A program made the position numbers and the translations under genes. Shown here one piece after another: positions 17,561 to 25,414 of a stretch of 64,000 nt of DNA. The notes below the pieces were generated by a model, which did no database searches, had not been told where the DNA came from, and worked only from the letters and a program-made list of their open reading frames with translations. Each line of letters starts with the position of its first letter. The stretch's first letter is position 1. Location of the stretch: assembly GCA_900550465.1 (NCBI GenBank), contig URSC01000008.1, forward strand, positions 1 to 64,000. Reading direction: 5' to 3'. This stretch comes from an uncultured Alistipes sp. (lineage in GTDB: Bacteria; Bacteroidota; Bacteroidia; Bacteroidales; UBA932).

Positions 17561-18316
17561 ATGAATACCAACAGTAACACATATACAATTATCTACTCCA
17601 CCGTCATGGTGGTGATCGTGGCTGCTGTTCTCGCGTACGTGTCCGTATCCCTGAGCGGCAAGCAGCAGGCCAACGTGAATACCGAGACCCGCCAGAGCAT
17701 CCTGTCCTCCGTAAACCTCGGGCAGGGCGCTGATGAGGCCTCCGACAAGAACGCCTACGTAGAGCAGGAGTTCAACAAGTACATCACCGACTCCTATCTG
17801 GTCGACGCACAGGGCAACAAGGTGGAAGGAGACGCATTCTCCCTCGCCCTGACAGCAGGTCTGAAATCCCAGTACGACATCATGAAACAGGCCAATCCCG
17901 ATGTCTCGAAGCTCACCCTCCCTGTCTTCGTCTGCACCCTGGACGACGGCAGCAAGGTCGAGATCTTCCCCATCTACGGAGCCGGTCTTTGGGGTCCTAT
18001 CTGGGGCTATGTATCCCTCAAGGATGACTACAACACCATCTACGGAGCCACCTTCCTCCACAAGGGCGAGACTCCCGGTCTGGGCGCCGAGATAGCCACA
18101 CCTATGTTCAGCGACCAGTTCATCGGCAAGTCCATCTTCGACGGAAGCAGCCTGGTATCCGTGACAGTAGTCAAGGGAGGTGCACCCGAAGGCTCTGCCC
18201 ATGAAATCGACGCCATCTCCGGCGGTACCATCACCAGCCGTGCCCTGGAGAATGCAATACGCCAGTGGCTCGAATATTATGAACCTTATCTTGAAAAACA
18301 GAAAGCTGAAAGATAA
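17561..18316 (+). CDS. nqrC: Na+-NQR subunit C
   Basis: A 251-residue subunit with one N-terminal helix (TIIYSTVMVVIVAAVLAYVSV) and a periplasmic FMN domain. The flavinylation site is DAISGGTITS near residue 220 (SGGT in place of the commoner SGAT; the acceptor Thr is kept). The segment YGAGLWGPIWGYVSL is typical of the family. ApbE, needed to attach FMN, is not in the window. The stop lies 2 bases from the nqrD start. Confidence 0.96.
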   Translation: MNTNSNTYTIIYSTVMVVIVAAVLAYVSVSLSGKQQANVNTETRQSILSSVNLGQGADEASDKNAYVEQEFNKYITDSYLVDAQGNKVEGDAFSLALTAGLKSQYDIMKQANPDVSKLTLPVFVCTLDDGSKVEIFPIYGAGLWGPIWGYVSLKDDYNTIYGATFLHKGETPGLGAEIATPMFSDQFIGKSIFDGSSLVSVTVVKGGAPEGSAHEIDAISGGTITSRALENAIRQWLEYYEPYLEKQKAER

Positions 18317-18318
18317 TC

Positions 18319-18930
18319 ATGAAAAAGGAAATATATCAAAACCCGTTTTTCAAGGCCAACCCGGTAACGGTCTTAGTCTTGGGTATCTGCTCCTCACTGG
18401 CAGTTACCGTAAAGCTTGAGCCTGCCTGCGTGATGGCTCTGTCGGTTACATTCGTGACCGGATTCTCAAGCCTGTTCGCATCCCTGCTGCGCAATACGAT
18501 TCCCAACCGTATACGAATCATCGTCCAGCTGGTGCTCGTATCCCTGTTCGTGATTCTCATCGACCAGTTCCTCAAGGCCTATGCCTACGATGTCAGCAAG
18601 CAGCTCTCCGTGTACGTCGGTCTGATCATCACCAACTGTATCATCATGGGCCGCATCGAGGCCTTCGCCCTCGGCAACAAGCCCTGGCCCTCGTTCGTTG
18701 ACGGTATCGCCAACGGTCTCGGCTACGGTATGATTCTCGTGGCTCTGGCCTTCATCCGCGAGCTCCTGGGCTCCGGTACTCTGTTCGGACATCAGATCAT
18801 TCCTGACGGCTGGTATGAAGCCGGATACATGAACAACGGCCTGATTATCCTGCCTCCCATGGCCCTGATCCTGGTAGGTCTGTTCATCTGGCTGCAGAGA
18901 GGCATTCAGAAAGAACTTATCGAAAAATAA
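18319..18930 (+). CDS. nqrD: Na+-NQR subunit D
   Basis: A 203-residue integral membrane protein of six helices, homologous to NqrE and RnfE. Together with NqrE it forms the half-channels that hold the intramembrane iron-sulfur centre (conserved Cys in ITNCIIMGRIEAFA and in the first helix, LEPACVMAL). Typical segments are LGLGYGMILVALAFIRELLGSG-like. It lies in the nqr operon. Confidence 0.96.
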   Translation: MKKEIYQNPFFKANPVTVLVLGICSSLAVTVKLEPACVMALSVTFVTGFSSLFASLLRNTIPNRIRIIVQLVLVSLFVILIDQFLKAYAYDVSKQLSVYVGLIITNCIIMGRIEAFALGNKPWPSFVDGIANGLGYGMILVALAFIRELLGSGTLFGHQIIPDGWYEAGYMNNGLIILPPMALILVGLFIWLQRGIQKELIEK

Positions 18931-18945
18931 TAAAAGCACATCACT

Positions 18946-19560
18946 ATGGATTATTTAAGTCTATTTGTCAAGTCGATATTCGTCGACAATATGATTTTCG
19001 CATACTTCTTGGGGATGTGCTCATTCCTGGCTGTATCGAAGAATGTCAAGACGGCCTTCGGCCTGGGTATCGCAGTGATCTTCGTAATCCTCGTCACCCT
19101 GCCTATCAACTACTTGCTCAACAAGTTCTTCCTCACCCCCGGAGCCATGTCCTGGATCAGCCCCGCTCTCGCTGACCTCGACCTCAGCTTCCTGAGCTTC
19201 ATCATCTTCATCGCCGTCATCGCGGCCATCACTCAGCTCGTGGAGATGATCGTGGAGAAGTTCTCCCCCGCCCTGTACTCGTCACTGGGTATCTTCCTGC
19301 CCCTTATCGCAGTGAACTGCGCCGTAATGGGTGCCTCACTGTTCATGCAGGAAAGGGATTTCGCCAACCTCGGTTACGCGACAGTATATGCCCTCGGATC
19401 CGGAATCGGCTGGTTCCTCGCCATCGTGACCATCGCGGCCATCCGTGAGAAACTCGCATACTCCAACGTTCCCAAGCCTCTCAAGGGCCTCGGAATCTCA
19501 TTCATCATCACCGGTCTGATGGGTATAGCATTCATGAGCTTCATGGGTATTCAATTATAG
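18946..19560 (+). CDS. nqrE: Na+-NQR subunit E
   Basis: A 204-residue, six-helix partner of NqrD in inverted topology. Conserved parts are FVDNMIFAYFLGMCSFLAVSK and LIAVNCAVMGASLFMQ, each with the Cys of the shared Fe-S centre. It lies in the nqr operon, 12 bases before nqrF. Confidence 0.96.
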   Translation: MDYLSLFVKSIFVDNMIFAYFLGMCSFLAVSKNVKTAFGLGIAVIFVILVTLPINYLLNKFFLTPGAMSWISPALADLDLSFLSFIIFIAVIAAITQLVEMIVEKFSPALYSSLGIFLPLIAVNCAVMGASLFMQERDFANLGYATVYALGSGIGWFLAIVTIAAIREKLAYSNVPKPLKGLGISFIITGLMGIAFMSFMGIQL

Positions 19561-19572
19561 GAGGACTGACGT

Positions 19573-20832
19573 ATGACTACAATACTTATCGTATCAATTA
19601 TCACGTTCCTTGTAGTGACCCTGATACTGGTCGCTCTCCTGCTGGTGGCCAAGGCAAAACTGACCCCTCAGGGCAATGTCAAGATCGACATCAACAACGG
19701 CGAGAGAGTCCTCGATGTCAATCCAGGCTCCTCCCTGCTGACCACCCTCTCCAACGAGAAGATATTCCTTCCCTCTGCCTGCGGCGGCGGCGGAAGCTGC
19801 GGTATGTGCAAATGCCAGGTGCTTTCAGGCGGCGGCAGCATCCTGCCCACCGAGGTAGGTTTCTTCACCCGCAAGCAGCAGCAGAACAACTGGAGGCTCG
19901 GCTGCCAGGTCAAGGTGCGCGAGGACCTCAAGATACTCGTACCCCAGAGCATCCTCGGCATCAAGAAACTCGAGTGCGAGGTGGTAAGCAACAGGAACGT
20001 CGCCACCTTCATCAAGGAATTCGTTGTAAAGCTTCCCGCAGGCGAGCACCTCAACTTCCGCTCCGGCGGCTATATCCAGATCGACATCCCCAAGTACGAT
20101 ATCGACTACAAGGATATGGATATAGAGGAGCCCTACAGGGCCGACTGGGAGAAAATGGGCGTATTCAACCTGCACGCACACAACTCCGAGCCTACCTTCA
20201 AGGCATACTCCATGGCCAACCATCCTGCCGAGGGTGACATCATCATGCTGAACGTCCGTATCGCCACCCCTCCTTTCGACAAGGCCAAGGGCGGTTTCAT
20301 GAACGTGCCTCCCGGAATCAGCTCGTCCTACATCTTCTCCCGCAAGCCGGGTGACAAGGTGATCATCTCGGGCCCTTACGGAGAGTTCTTCATCCCGGAT
20401 AACGCACCCGCAGACCAGGAGTTCATCTTCATCGGCGGCGGTGCCGGAATGGCTCCCATGAGAAGCCACATCATGCACCTGTTCAAGACCGAGAAGACCG
20501 GCCGCAAGGTCAACTTCTTCTACGGTGCCCGCAGCCTGAAAGAGGCCTTCTACCTCGAGGACTTCCACGAGATAGAGCGCGACTTCCCCAACTTCAAGTT
20601 CCATCTGGCCCTCGACCGTCAGGATCCCGAGGCCGATGCAGCAGGAGTTGCATACAAGGTGGGATTCGTGCACAACGTCCTCTACGAGACATACCTCAAG
20701 GCCCACGAGGCACCCGAGGACTGCCTCTACCTGATGTGCGGTCCTCCGATGATGACCCAGTCGGTACTCAAGATGCTCGACAGCCTCGGAGTACCTCCCG
20801 AGAACATCCTCTTCGACAACTTCGGCTCATAG
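19573..20832 (+). CDS. nqrF: Na+-NQR subunit F (NADH dehydrogenase)
   Basis: A 419-residue electron input subunit. It has one N-terminal helix, then a [2Fe-2S] domain (ACGGGGSCGMCKC, later LGCQ), an FAD-binding segment AYSMANHP and an NAD-binding segment GGGAGMAPMRSH with YLMCGPPMM at the end. It oxidises NADH and passes electrons to the 2Fe-2S centre. It is the last gene of the operon and is followed by a strong terminator 39 bases on. Confidence 0.96.
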   Translation: MTTILIVSIITFLVVTLILVALLLVAKAKLTPQGNVKIDINNGERVLDVNPGSSLLTTLSNEKIFLPSACGGGGSCGMCKCQVLSGGGSILPTEVGFFTRKQQQNNWRLGCQVKVREDLKILVPQSILGIKKLECEVVSNRNVATFIKEFVVKLPAGEHLNFRSGGYIQIDIPKYDIDYKDMDIEEPYRADWEKMGVFNLHAHNSEPTFKAYSMANHPAEGDIIMLNVRIATPPFDKAKGGFMNVPPGISSSYIFSRKPGDKVIISGPYGEFFIPDNAPADQEFIFIGGGAGMAPMRSHIMHLFKTEKTGRKVNFFYGARSLKEAFYLEDFHEIERDFPNFKFHLALDRQDPEADAAGVAYKVGFVHNVLYETYLKAHEAPEDCLYLMCGPPMMTQSVLKMLDSLGVPPENILFDNFGS

Positions 20833-21318
20833 TCCCTCCGCGGACTTCCGCAGCCGACAGTATAGAAACCAGCCCGGACGACACGGATATCCACATCGTC
20901 CGGGCTTTTCTTTTGCCACAACGGCAAGCAGTGCCGCGGGCACTGAGATGCCGAACTCTATCTTCTCTCCGTCACAATCACGGCCATAACCGTATGACTC
21001 ACCGCCGACGAGATAGACTGCAGCATCGACATCCAAGTCCTCGAGGACATACGAAAAACGCGGAAATGTCTCCATCTCAAGAGTCTCTACAATAAAGCAC
21101 TGACCGTCTTTAAGGCACAATGCCCTGCGTCGGCTGGAGTATTTCCATCGGCTGGACTCCTTCACGTACTTGCCGTCACTGACCAGCTGTTTGGAGATAA
21201 GCGCCTCAAGCTGACCGAGCTGCACCGTCAGGATACGGCTGCCACCGTCCGCCTGAATAAGCGTCGAATAATTGCCGTCAGAGGAGATATACACCACGCC
21301 CTCCGTGGCAACGCGCAC
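20827..21318 (-). CDS. LytTR-like DNA-binding domain protein, start uncertain
   Basis: The frame reads VRVATEGVVYISSDGNYSTL and LTVQLGQLEALISKQL, the pattern of the LytTR DNA-binding domain in Bacteroidales (VVYI-SDGNYS, then QLGQIE). The GTG at 21316-21318 is the only candidate start. The frame stays open about 30 bases further with family-like residues (VISTSVDL) but has no ATG, so the 5' end may be lost. At the 3' end it runs through the nqr terminator and overlaps nqrF by 6 bases, so the original C-terminus may also be lost. A small transcription factor, or the remains of one. Confidence 0.5.
   Translation of the reverse strand: MRVATEGVVYISSDGNYSTLIQADGGSRILTVQLGQLEALISKQLVSDGKYVKESSRWKYSSRRRALCLKDGQCFIVETLEMETFPRFSYVLEDLDVDAAVYLVGGESYGYGRDCDGEKIEFGISVPAALLAVVAKEKPGRCGYPCRPGWFLYCRLRKSAEGL
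20871..20912 (+). terminator. Rho-independent terminator of the nqr operon
   Basis: An 11-bp perfect stem, AGCCCGGACGA (20871-20881) with TCGTCCGGGCT (20896-20906), then a T-rich run to 20912. It lies 39 bases past the nqrF stop. Confidence 0.85.
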
Positions 21319-21440
21319 CAGGTCGACAGATGTGGATATGACTATGTAAAATTGATACGAATATCAAAAATAATGGCACTCCATTCATCGGTGTGCCATT
21401 TAAATTTTGCATCATCGTAATAAAGTAAAAAAGAAGAAAT

Positions 21441-22036
21441 ATGAAACCTTACATTTTCGTTCACATGATGACTTCGGTCGATGGTCGTATTGATTGCCCG
21501 ATGGTGGGGCAACTCAGTACGGATGAATATTATATCGCATTGGAGAAACTCGGTCTTTGTTCTGACGTTCAGATGAATATACCATAATAACAGATACACG
21601 TGGCAGGCTACGCCGGGCTTCCGGAGAAGCAGACGGACATCCATTACTCTGTATTACAAGCGAAAAGGTCACGGAAGAACATTTGCGGGAACAGGGCATT
21701 TCATGGATTGCCACAGGGCGGGACTGTATTGATTTGTCCCGTGCGATGGACATACTCGGAGAACAGTTCGGGGTTAAGCGGCTTGCCGTAGTCGGAGGTG
21801 GACATATCTGCGGCGGTTTCCTTGAAGCAGGCTTGGTTGATGAGGTAAGCATAATGGTAGCTCCCGGCATTTACGGACGGCAGGGACAGACGGCTGTATT
21901 TGACGGCATAACGGATAGAGGATGTAATCCCTACCGACTGAAACTTAAAAGTGTAGAACGATGGGATACAGATATAGTATGGTTGCGATATACAATGAAA
22001 TCAATGCCGGCTATCCCATGCCGGGAGCTACGGTGA
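21441..22036 (+). pseudogene. RibD/dihydrofolate reductase-like protein, frameshifted
   Basis: The ATG at 21441 opens MKPYIFVHMMTSVDGRIDC, the start of the RibD C-terminal/DHFR-like reductase family, and runs 48 codons to a stop near 21587. Parts of the rest continue in other frames. The strongest is from about 21683: ISWIATG, DLSRAMDILGEQFGVKRLAVVGGGHICGGFLEAGLVDEVS and VERWDTDIVWLRY, all family motifs. About 60-70 residues of the middle are missing or scrambled. The family reduces pyrimidine or pterin-like substrates with NADPH. It is not functional as read. Confidence 0.8.
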
Positions 22037-22042
22037 TGGGCG

Positions 22043-22442
22043 ATGCAGACAACAGCAAGACTTTACAATCTGGGCTATACTGAAGCTAAGACTTATCTGG
22101 TAGCCGCATTATTTGTAATGGGCAATATCGCATTGCCCCAACTTTTCCATCTATTTCTTCACTCTTGTCGGTGCTTATAAATACGGATGGAAAGCCGGAC
22201 TGATGACGGCGGTAGTTTCACCGCTTGTCAATTCCCTGATGTTCGGGATGCCGGCCTTTGGTTCACTCCCCTCCATCCTGCTTAAATCCGTATTGCTGGC
22301 CATTGCCGCTTATGCTGGCGGTGGTACTTTTCTATCAGGCAATTTCTATGATGCCGTCCAGGATTTTCGCATAGGAGTGCCGGGCATGCTGCTGCAAATC
22401 TTCGGCGGTTATCTGTTTGTCAAATACTTAATACGCAAGTAA
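22043..22442 (+). pseudogene. ECF-transporter S component-like protein with internal deletions
   Basis: The ATG at 22043 reads MQTTARLYNLGYTEAKTYLVAALFVMGNIALPQLFHL and then stops. A second frame gives YKYGWKAGLMTAVVSPLVNSLMFGMPAFGSLPSILLKSVLLAI and ends YDAVQDFRIGVPGMLLQIFGGYLFVKYLIRK. Together they match a six-helix S component of an energy-coupling factor importer, lacking a stretch after the first helix and another before the last. TAATG overlap with the next start suggests a former operon. The substrate is unknown. Confidence 0.65.
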
Positions 22443-22597
22443 TGATGTTTGGGATAGGAACTCAAGAAATAATCTTCATCGTATTGATTGTCCTGCTGTT
22501 CTTTGGTGGCAGGAAAATTCCGTAACTCATGAAAGGTCTGGGTAAAGGGGTACGTAGTTTCAAGGAGGGCGTGAGAGGCATCGAGAATGATAATTAA
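22442..22597 (+). pseudogene. tatA: tatA-like gene with an in-frame stop
   Basis: MMFGIGTQEIIFIVLIVLLFFGGRKIP is followed by TAA at 22523-22525. The same frame continues LMKGLGKGVRSFKEGVRGIEND to a TAA at 22595. TatA proteins read FGGRKIPELMKGLGKGVRSFKEG at this point, so TAA replaces the Glu codon (GAA to TAA, one base). TatA forms the twin-arginine translocation pore. The short product would lack the amphipathic helix. It is the last of three decayed genes. Confidence 0.8.
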
Positions 22598-22650
22598 TTC
22601 AAGGGAAGTTCCTTTTGTATAAAAATGGCAAAGGCTTTTTCTCTGCATCC

Positions 22651-24084
22651 TCATGCTTGAAAAAGGTCGTCCATAGTAACTTCGCTATGGACGATGCTTT
22701 TATGTTTTCCGCCCACGACGCCATATGTCGTCACAAAAGTGATTACAAGCGATTTCTTGTTTTTTGTCGCCATCCGAAACAACCCCATCCGCTCCCTCAG
22801 CTTCATCTCATAGCTGTCAGTTATGCCATATTGGTCTGTACTGAATTTCATTTCGCACAGGTGGATAATTCTGTCTGCCCGCTCGATTATCATGTCAATC
22901 TGAAAACCGGGTATCCCTTTTTCCGTGTCGGCTTTGCTCCGCCATGTGGATATGGAGGTTCCCACCCCTGCGATTCCGAGTGCACCTTTAATCTGTTTAT
23001 GATGGCTCAGACATACCAGTTCAAAACTCAGTCCCATCCATGCGGATACACTGCGAGAATCCATGTTGTTACTCCACCATCTGTCATCCTTGGTGTTGTT
23101 GGATTCAATAAACTTGTAATAGAACAGCGTATAGAAATCCGTAAGCCTGAAAATGTTGTTACGGACTTTGCTGCCATATTGTGACAGCCGTGTGATGAAG
23201 TCACAACGCTCCAGATTCTTCAGTATCTTGCTGAGGAACGCTCCTTCCAGGCCAGTGGCCTTGACAATATCTTCCCTTGTCATCCCCGACTTGTTCTCTG
23301 ACAACAGCCTGACTACTGATATATAAGTATCGGCATTCGTAAAAAGGGCATTGTAAAGTTCATCGAACTCCATTTTCAACTGTGCTCCCTCGGAGAAGAA
23401 CAGCCTGTCTATATTCTGCGCAAGGCTGTCTGCCGTATTCAGAAGACTCAGATAGAAAGGCACGCCTCCGAATATCATATAGCATTGCAATATCTGGTAC
23501 CTGTCCCATTGGCAGTTCCTCTGCCGCAGATATTCTTCAGTCTCGTGAAGGTTGAACGGGGACAGGTGCAGGTTGCAGGTGATCCTCGCATGAAGACCGC
23601 CTTGATTCCCCTCTATCTTGTCCGCCATCCATGATGTTGCTGAACCAGTAGCGATAAGCACGATGTCCGTGCGCCTGTTGCACCAGCCGTTCCAGAAATT
23701 CTCCAATGCGCTTACAAAGTTTGACCGCTGTGTATCCATCCATGGCATTTCATCGATGAATACCACTTTTTTTCTGCCAGAAGGCAATGTCTCAAGGTAA
23801 TCTTCAAGCGCATTGAAAGCATCATACCATGTTTCCGCCTTCGACTGGCGTTTCTTGGACTGCCGCTGGAGTGCACGCATGAAGTTCTGTATCTGGACTG
23901 TCGCAGGGGTCTTGTGCTCTCCTACAAATGTGAAATCGTATTTATACTTGAAGAATTTATCTATAAGATATGTCTTGCCTATACGGCGACGACCACTTAT
24001 GATGACAAGTTCCGAACGGTCTGAATCCAGACACCGCTGCAATTCTTCACATTCTCTTTTCCGTGAGATCAATTTGCCCTGCAT
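22651..24084 (-). CDS. AAA ATPase of the DUF234/archaeal-ATPase type
   Basis: A 477-residue intact protein. The STAND-like AAA domain begins with Walker A IISGRRRIGKTYLI (about 28-41), then Walker B KKVVFIDEMPWMD (about 105-117), sensor LIATGSATSWM (about 143), a winged-helix segment (MTREDIVKATGLEGAFLSKILKNLE) and a C-terminal DUF234-type nuclease-like domain (GFQIDMIIERADRIIHLCEMKFS, with the D...E.K pattern of the PD-(D/E)XK fold). The role of these ATPases is not settled; defence or mobile-element control is often proposed. It has a full promoter and a repeat set upstream. Confidence 0.85.
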   Translation of the reverse strand: MQGKLISRKRECEELQRCLDSDRSELVIISGRRRIGKTYLIDKFFKYKYDFTFVGEHKTPATVQIQNFMRALQRQSKKRQSKAETWYDAFNALEDYLETLPSGRKKVVFIDEMPWMDTQRSNFVSALENFWNGWCNRRTDIVLIATGSATSWMADKIEGNQGGLHARITCNLHLSPFNLHETEEYLRQRNCQWDRYQILQCYMIFGGVPFYLSLLNTADSLAQNIDRLFFSEGAQLKMEFDELYNALFTNADTYISVVRLLSENKSGMTREDIVKATGLEGAFLSKILKNLERCDFITRLSQYGSKVRNNIFRLTDFYTLFYYKFIESNNTKDDRWWSNNMDSRSVSAWMGLSFELVCLSHHKQIKGALGIAGVGTSISTWRSKADTEKGIPGFQIDMIIERADRIIHLCEMKFSTDQYGITDSYEMKLRERMGLFRMATKNKKSLVITFVTTYGVVGGKHKSIVHSEVTMDDLFQA

Positions 24085-24101
24085 GATACTTCAATTTTCG
24101 A

Positions 24102-24133
24102 CAAAGGTACTAAATCCGCCTGTGTCAGCCAAA
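24102..24133 (-). promoter_or_regulatory. Bacteroidales-type promoter of the DUF234 ATPase
   Basis: On the minus strand TTTG (24130-24133), 20 bases, TACCTTTG (24102-24109): a perfect match to the consensus. The leader is about 12 bases. Confidence 0.75.
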
Positions 24134-24147
24134 CTTTCAAAACATAA

Positions 24148-24258
24148 GTTTATACCTTATCCGCAAAAAAGATTGAGATAAAGTATAAACTCGCACTTCT
24201 TATTCATTTTTGAGATATTACTTTATATGGATTTTTATATCAGATAAAGTATAAACTC
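24148..24258. promoter_or_regulatory. operator-like repeats upstream of the ATPase promoter
   Basis: GATAAAGTATAAACTC occurs exactly twice in direct orientation (24177-24192 and 24243-24258, 66 bases apart). A near-exact inverted copy (GTTTATACCTTATC, 24148-24161) pairs with the first to form an inverted repeat. The set starts 15 bases upstream of the -33 box, a place that suits an activator or repressor. The rest of 24110-24470 is AT-rich and shows no gene. Confidence 0.6.
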
Positions 24259-24470
24259 ACAAATTAGTCAAATAAGGAAATTAAGACATGACCTCTCTTC
24301 TATTGGCCATACATTATGTTCAGCTTGCTGAATTATGTGGCACGTCCTCAAAAGCGACAGCTTTTTGGGGTATTAGGCTCCCCCTATGGGATTTTACTGG
24401 CAGACGGGCAAGCCCAGAGATGAATCGGACTGGCAGGGAGCGGATGGCGGAAACATATCTGATGCCGTAA

Positions 24471-24960
24471 TCATTCCACTCTCCCTGCATCCACCAGTTC
24501 GAGCCCGAAAGCGTCGATGAGGGACTGCAATACGGGATTGCGTGCTATCATCTGTTAAAGGATCATCTGCGGCGTGTCCTTCATCAGGAGGAAGTCAGCG
24601 ATGTCCAGTCCGGTTTCACGCTGCGCACCGGTCGCAATCCTCTTCAGCATGTCGGAGCAGGTGGCACGCCTGCAAAAGGATTCCAGCATCGGCTGCCGTC
24701 GCCTCCATTCTTCCGTCGCCTTGAGGTCGGGGAAGAGGACAACCTCCCGGCCGCCCAATACCTGCATGGTCTCGCTGTTGAAACACCCGTGCATCCCTCC
24801 GGTGGCAAGCCAAACGAAGTCGGGGATGAAATGGGCGGCGACAAGCGCCTTCTTCTCGCTCTCGACAATGGCTACGGGCTTGGCGGACATGGTGGCGGAG
24901 GTGTCCGACAGCAGGTGCTCGCCGAACAGGCACTGCTTCATAAGGAGCTGCTGATGAAAG
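24471..24960 (-). pseudogene. DUF6371/TOPRIM (mobile-element primase-like) fragment
   Basis: The frame reads CLFGEHLLSD, VAIVESEKKALVAAHFIPDFVWLATGGMHG and VVLFPDLKATEEW, the TOPRIM core (VESEK, LFPD) of DUF6371 proteins carried by Bacteroidales mobile elements. There is no start codon or N-terminal zinc-binding part, so it is 5'-truncated. An in-frame TAA at 24555-24557 interrupts it, after which the same frame continues QMIARNPVLQSLIDAFGLELVDAG to a TGA at 24471-24473. A relic of an integrated element. Confidence 0.7.
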
Positions 24961-25015
24961 TTCTGACGCCAGAATACTGCAAGGAATTGTTAAACAAGAC
25001 AAAAACACTTCAATT

Positions 25016-25312
25016 ATGGATAAAGGGCAGGCTTTAGATATAGCAAGGAAATACAAGGCAATGGTAGCTGAACACCTGCCATTGAAGGCGTTGTATCTTT
25101 ATGGCTCATACAGCAAAGGGAACTACACTGAGGAAAGTGATATAGATATTGCCGTAGTGGTTTCAAAAAGAAGTGAAAACTACTTTGAAGACACTCCTTT
25201 ACTCTGGAAGTTAAGCAGGAAAGTAAGCTGTCTGATAGAACCGGTCCTACTGACAGAGGATGATGACAGTCCTCTTTATGAGGATATTCTCAGGACTGGG
25301 GTACTGGTGTGA
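25016..25312 (+). CDS. MNT-type minimal nucleotidyltransferase
   Basis: A 98-residue complete protein with the nucleotidyltransferase signature GSYSKGNYTEESDIDIAVV (about 30-48; G-S-x10-D-x-D). In HEPN/MNT modules the MNT protein adenylylates and silences the HEPN RNase toxin. No HEPN gene is present on either side: upstream is the DUF6371 relic, downstream the Fic gene 100 bases on. It is an orphan antitoxin or has another role. Start chosen at the ATG; the frame upstream is closed. Confidence 0.8.
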   Translation: MDKGQALDIARKYKAMVAEHLPLKALYLYGSYSKGNYTEESDIDIAVVVSKRSENYFEDTPLLWKLSRKVSCLIEPVLLTEDDDSPLYEDILRTGVLV

Positions 25313-25370
25313 CACAATTTATTGCGTCAACTTAAGTCCCGCTATTCCAATCAAAATATGACGTGAATAA

Positions 25371-25402
25371 TTTGCCTATTCGCGTCATTAATTTTATATT
25401 TG
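25371..25402 (+). promoter_or_regulatory. Bacteroidales-type promoter of the Fic gene
   Basis: TTTG (25371-25374), 20 bases, TATATTTG (25395-25402). Transcription should begin near 25408, so the TTG at 25400 cannot be the start codon; the ATG at 25415 or 25421 is. Confidence 0.75.
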
Positions 25403-25414
25403 CGAATAAACCGA

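Noticed and set aside
19825..20706. 293-codon minus-strand frame in nqrF
   Set aside because: Shadow of nqrF; GC-rich codon use keeps the opposite frame open.
23618..24181. Plus-strand small frames across the ATPase gene
   Set aside because: Shadows of the ATPase gene, with no independent support.
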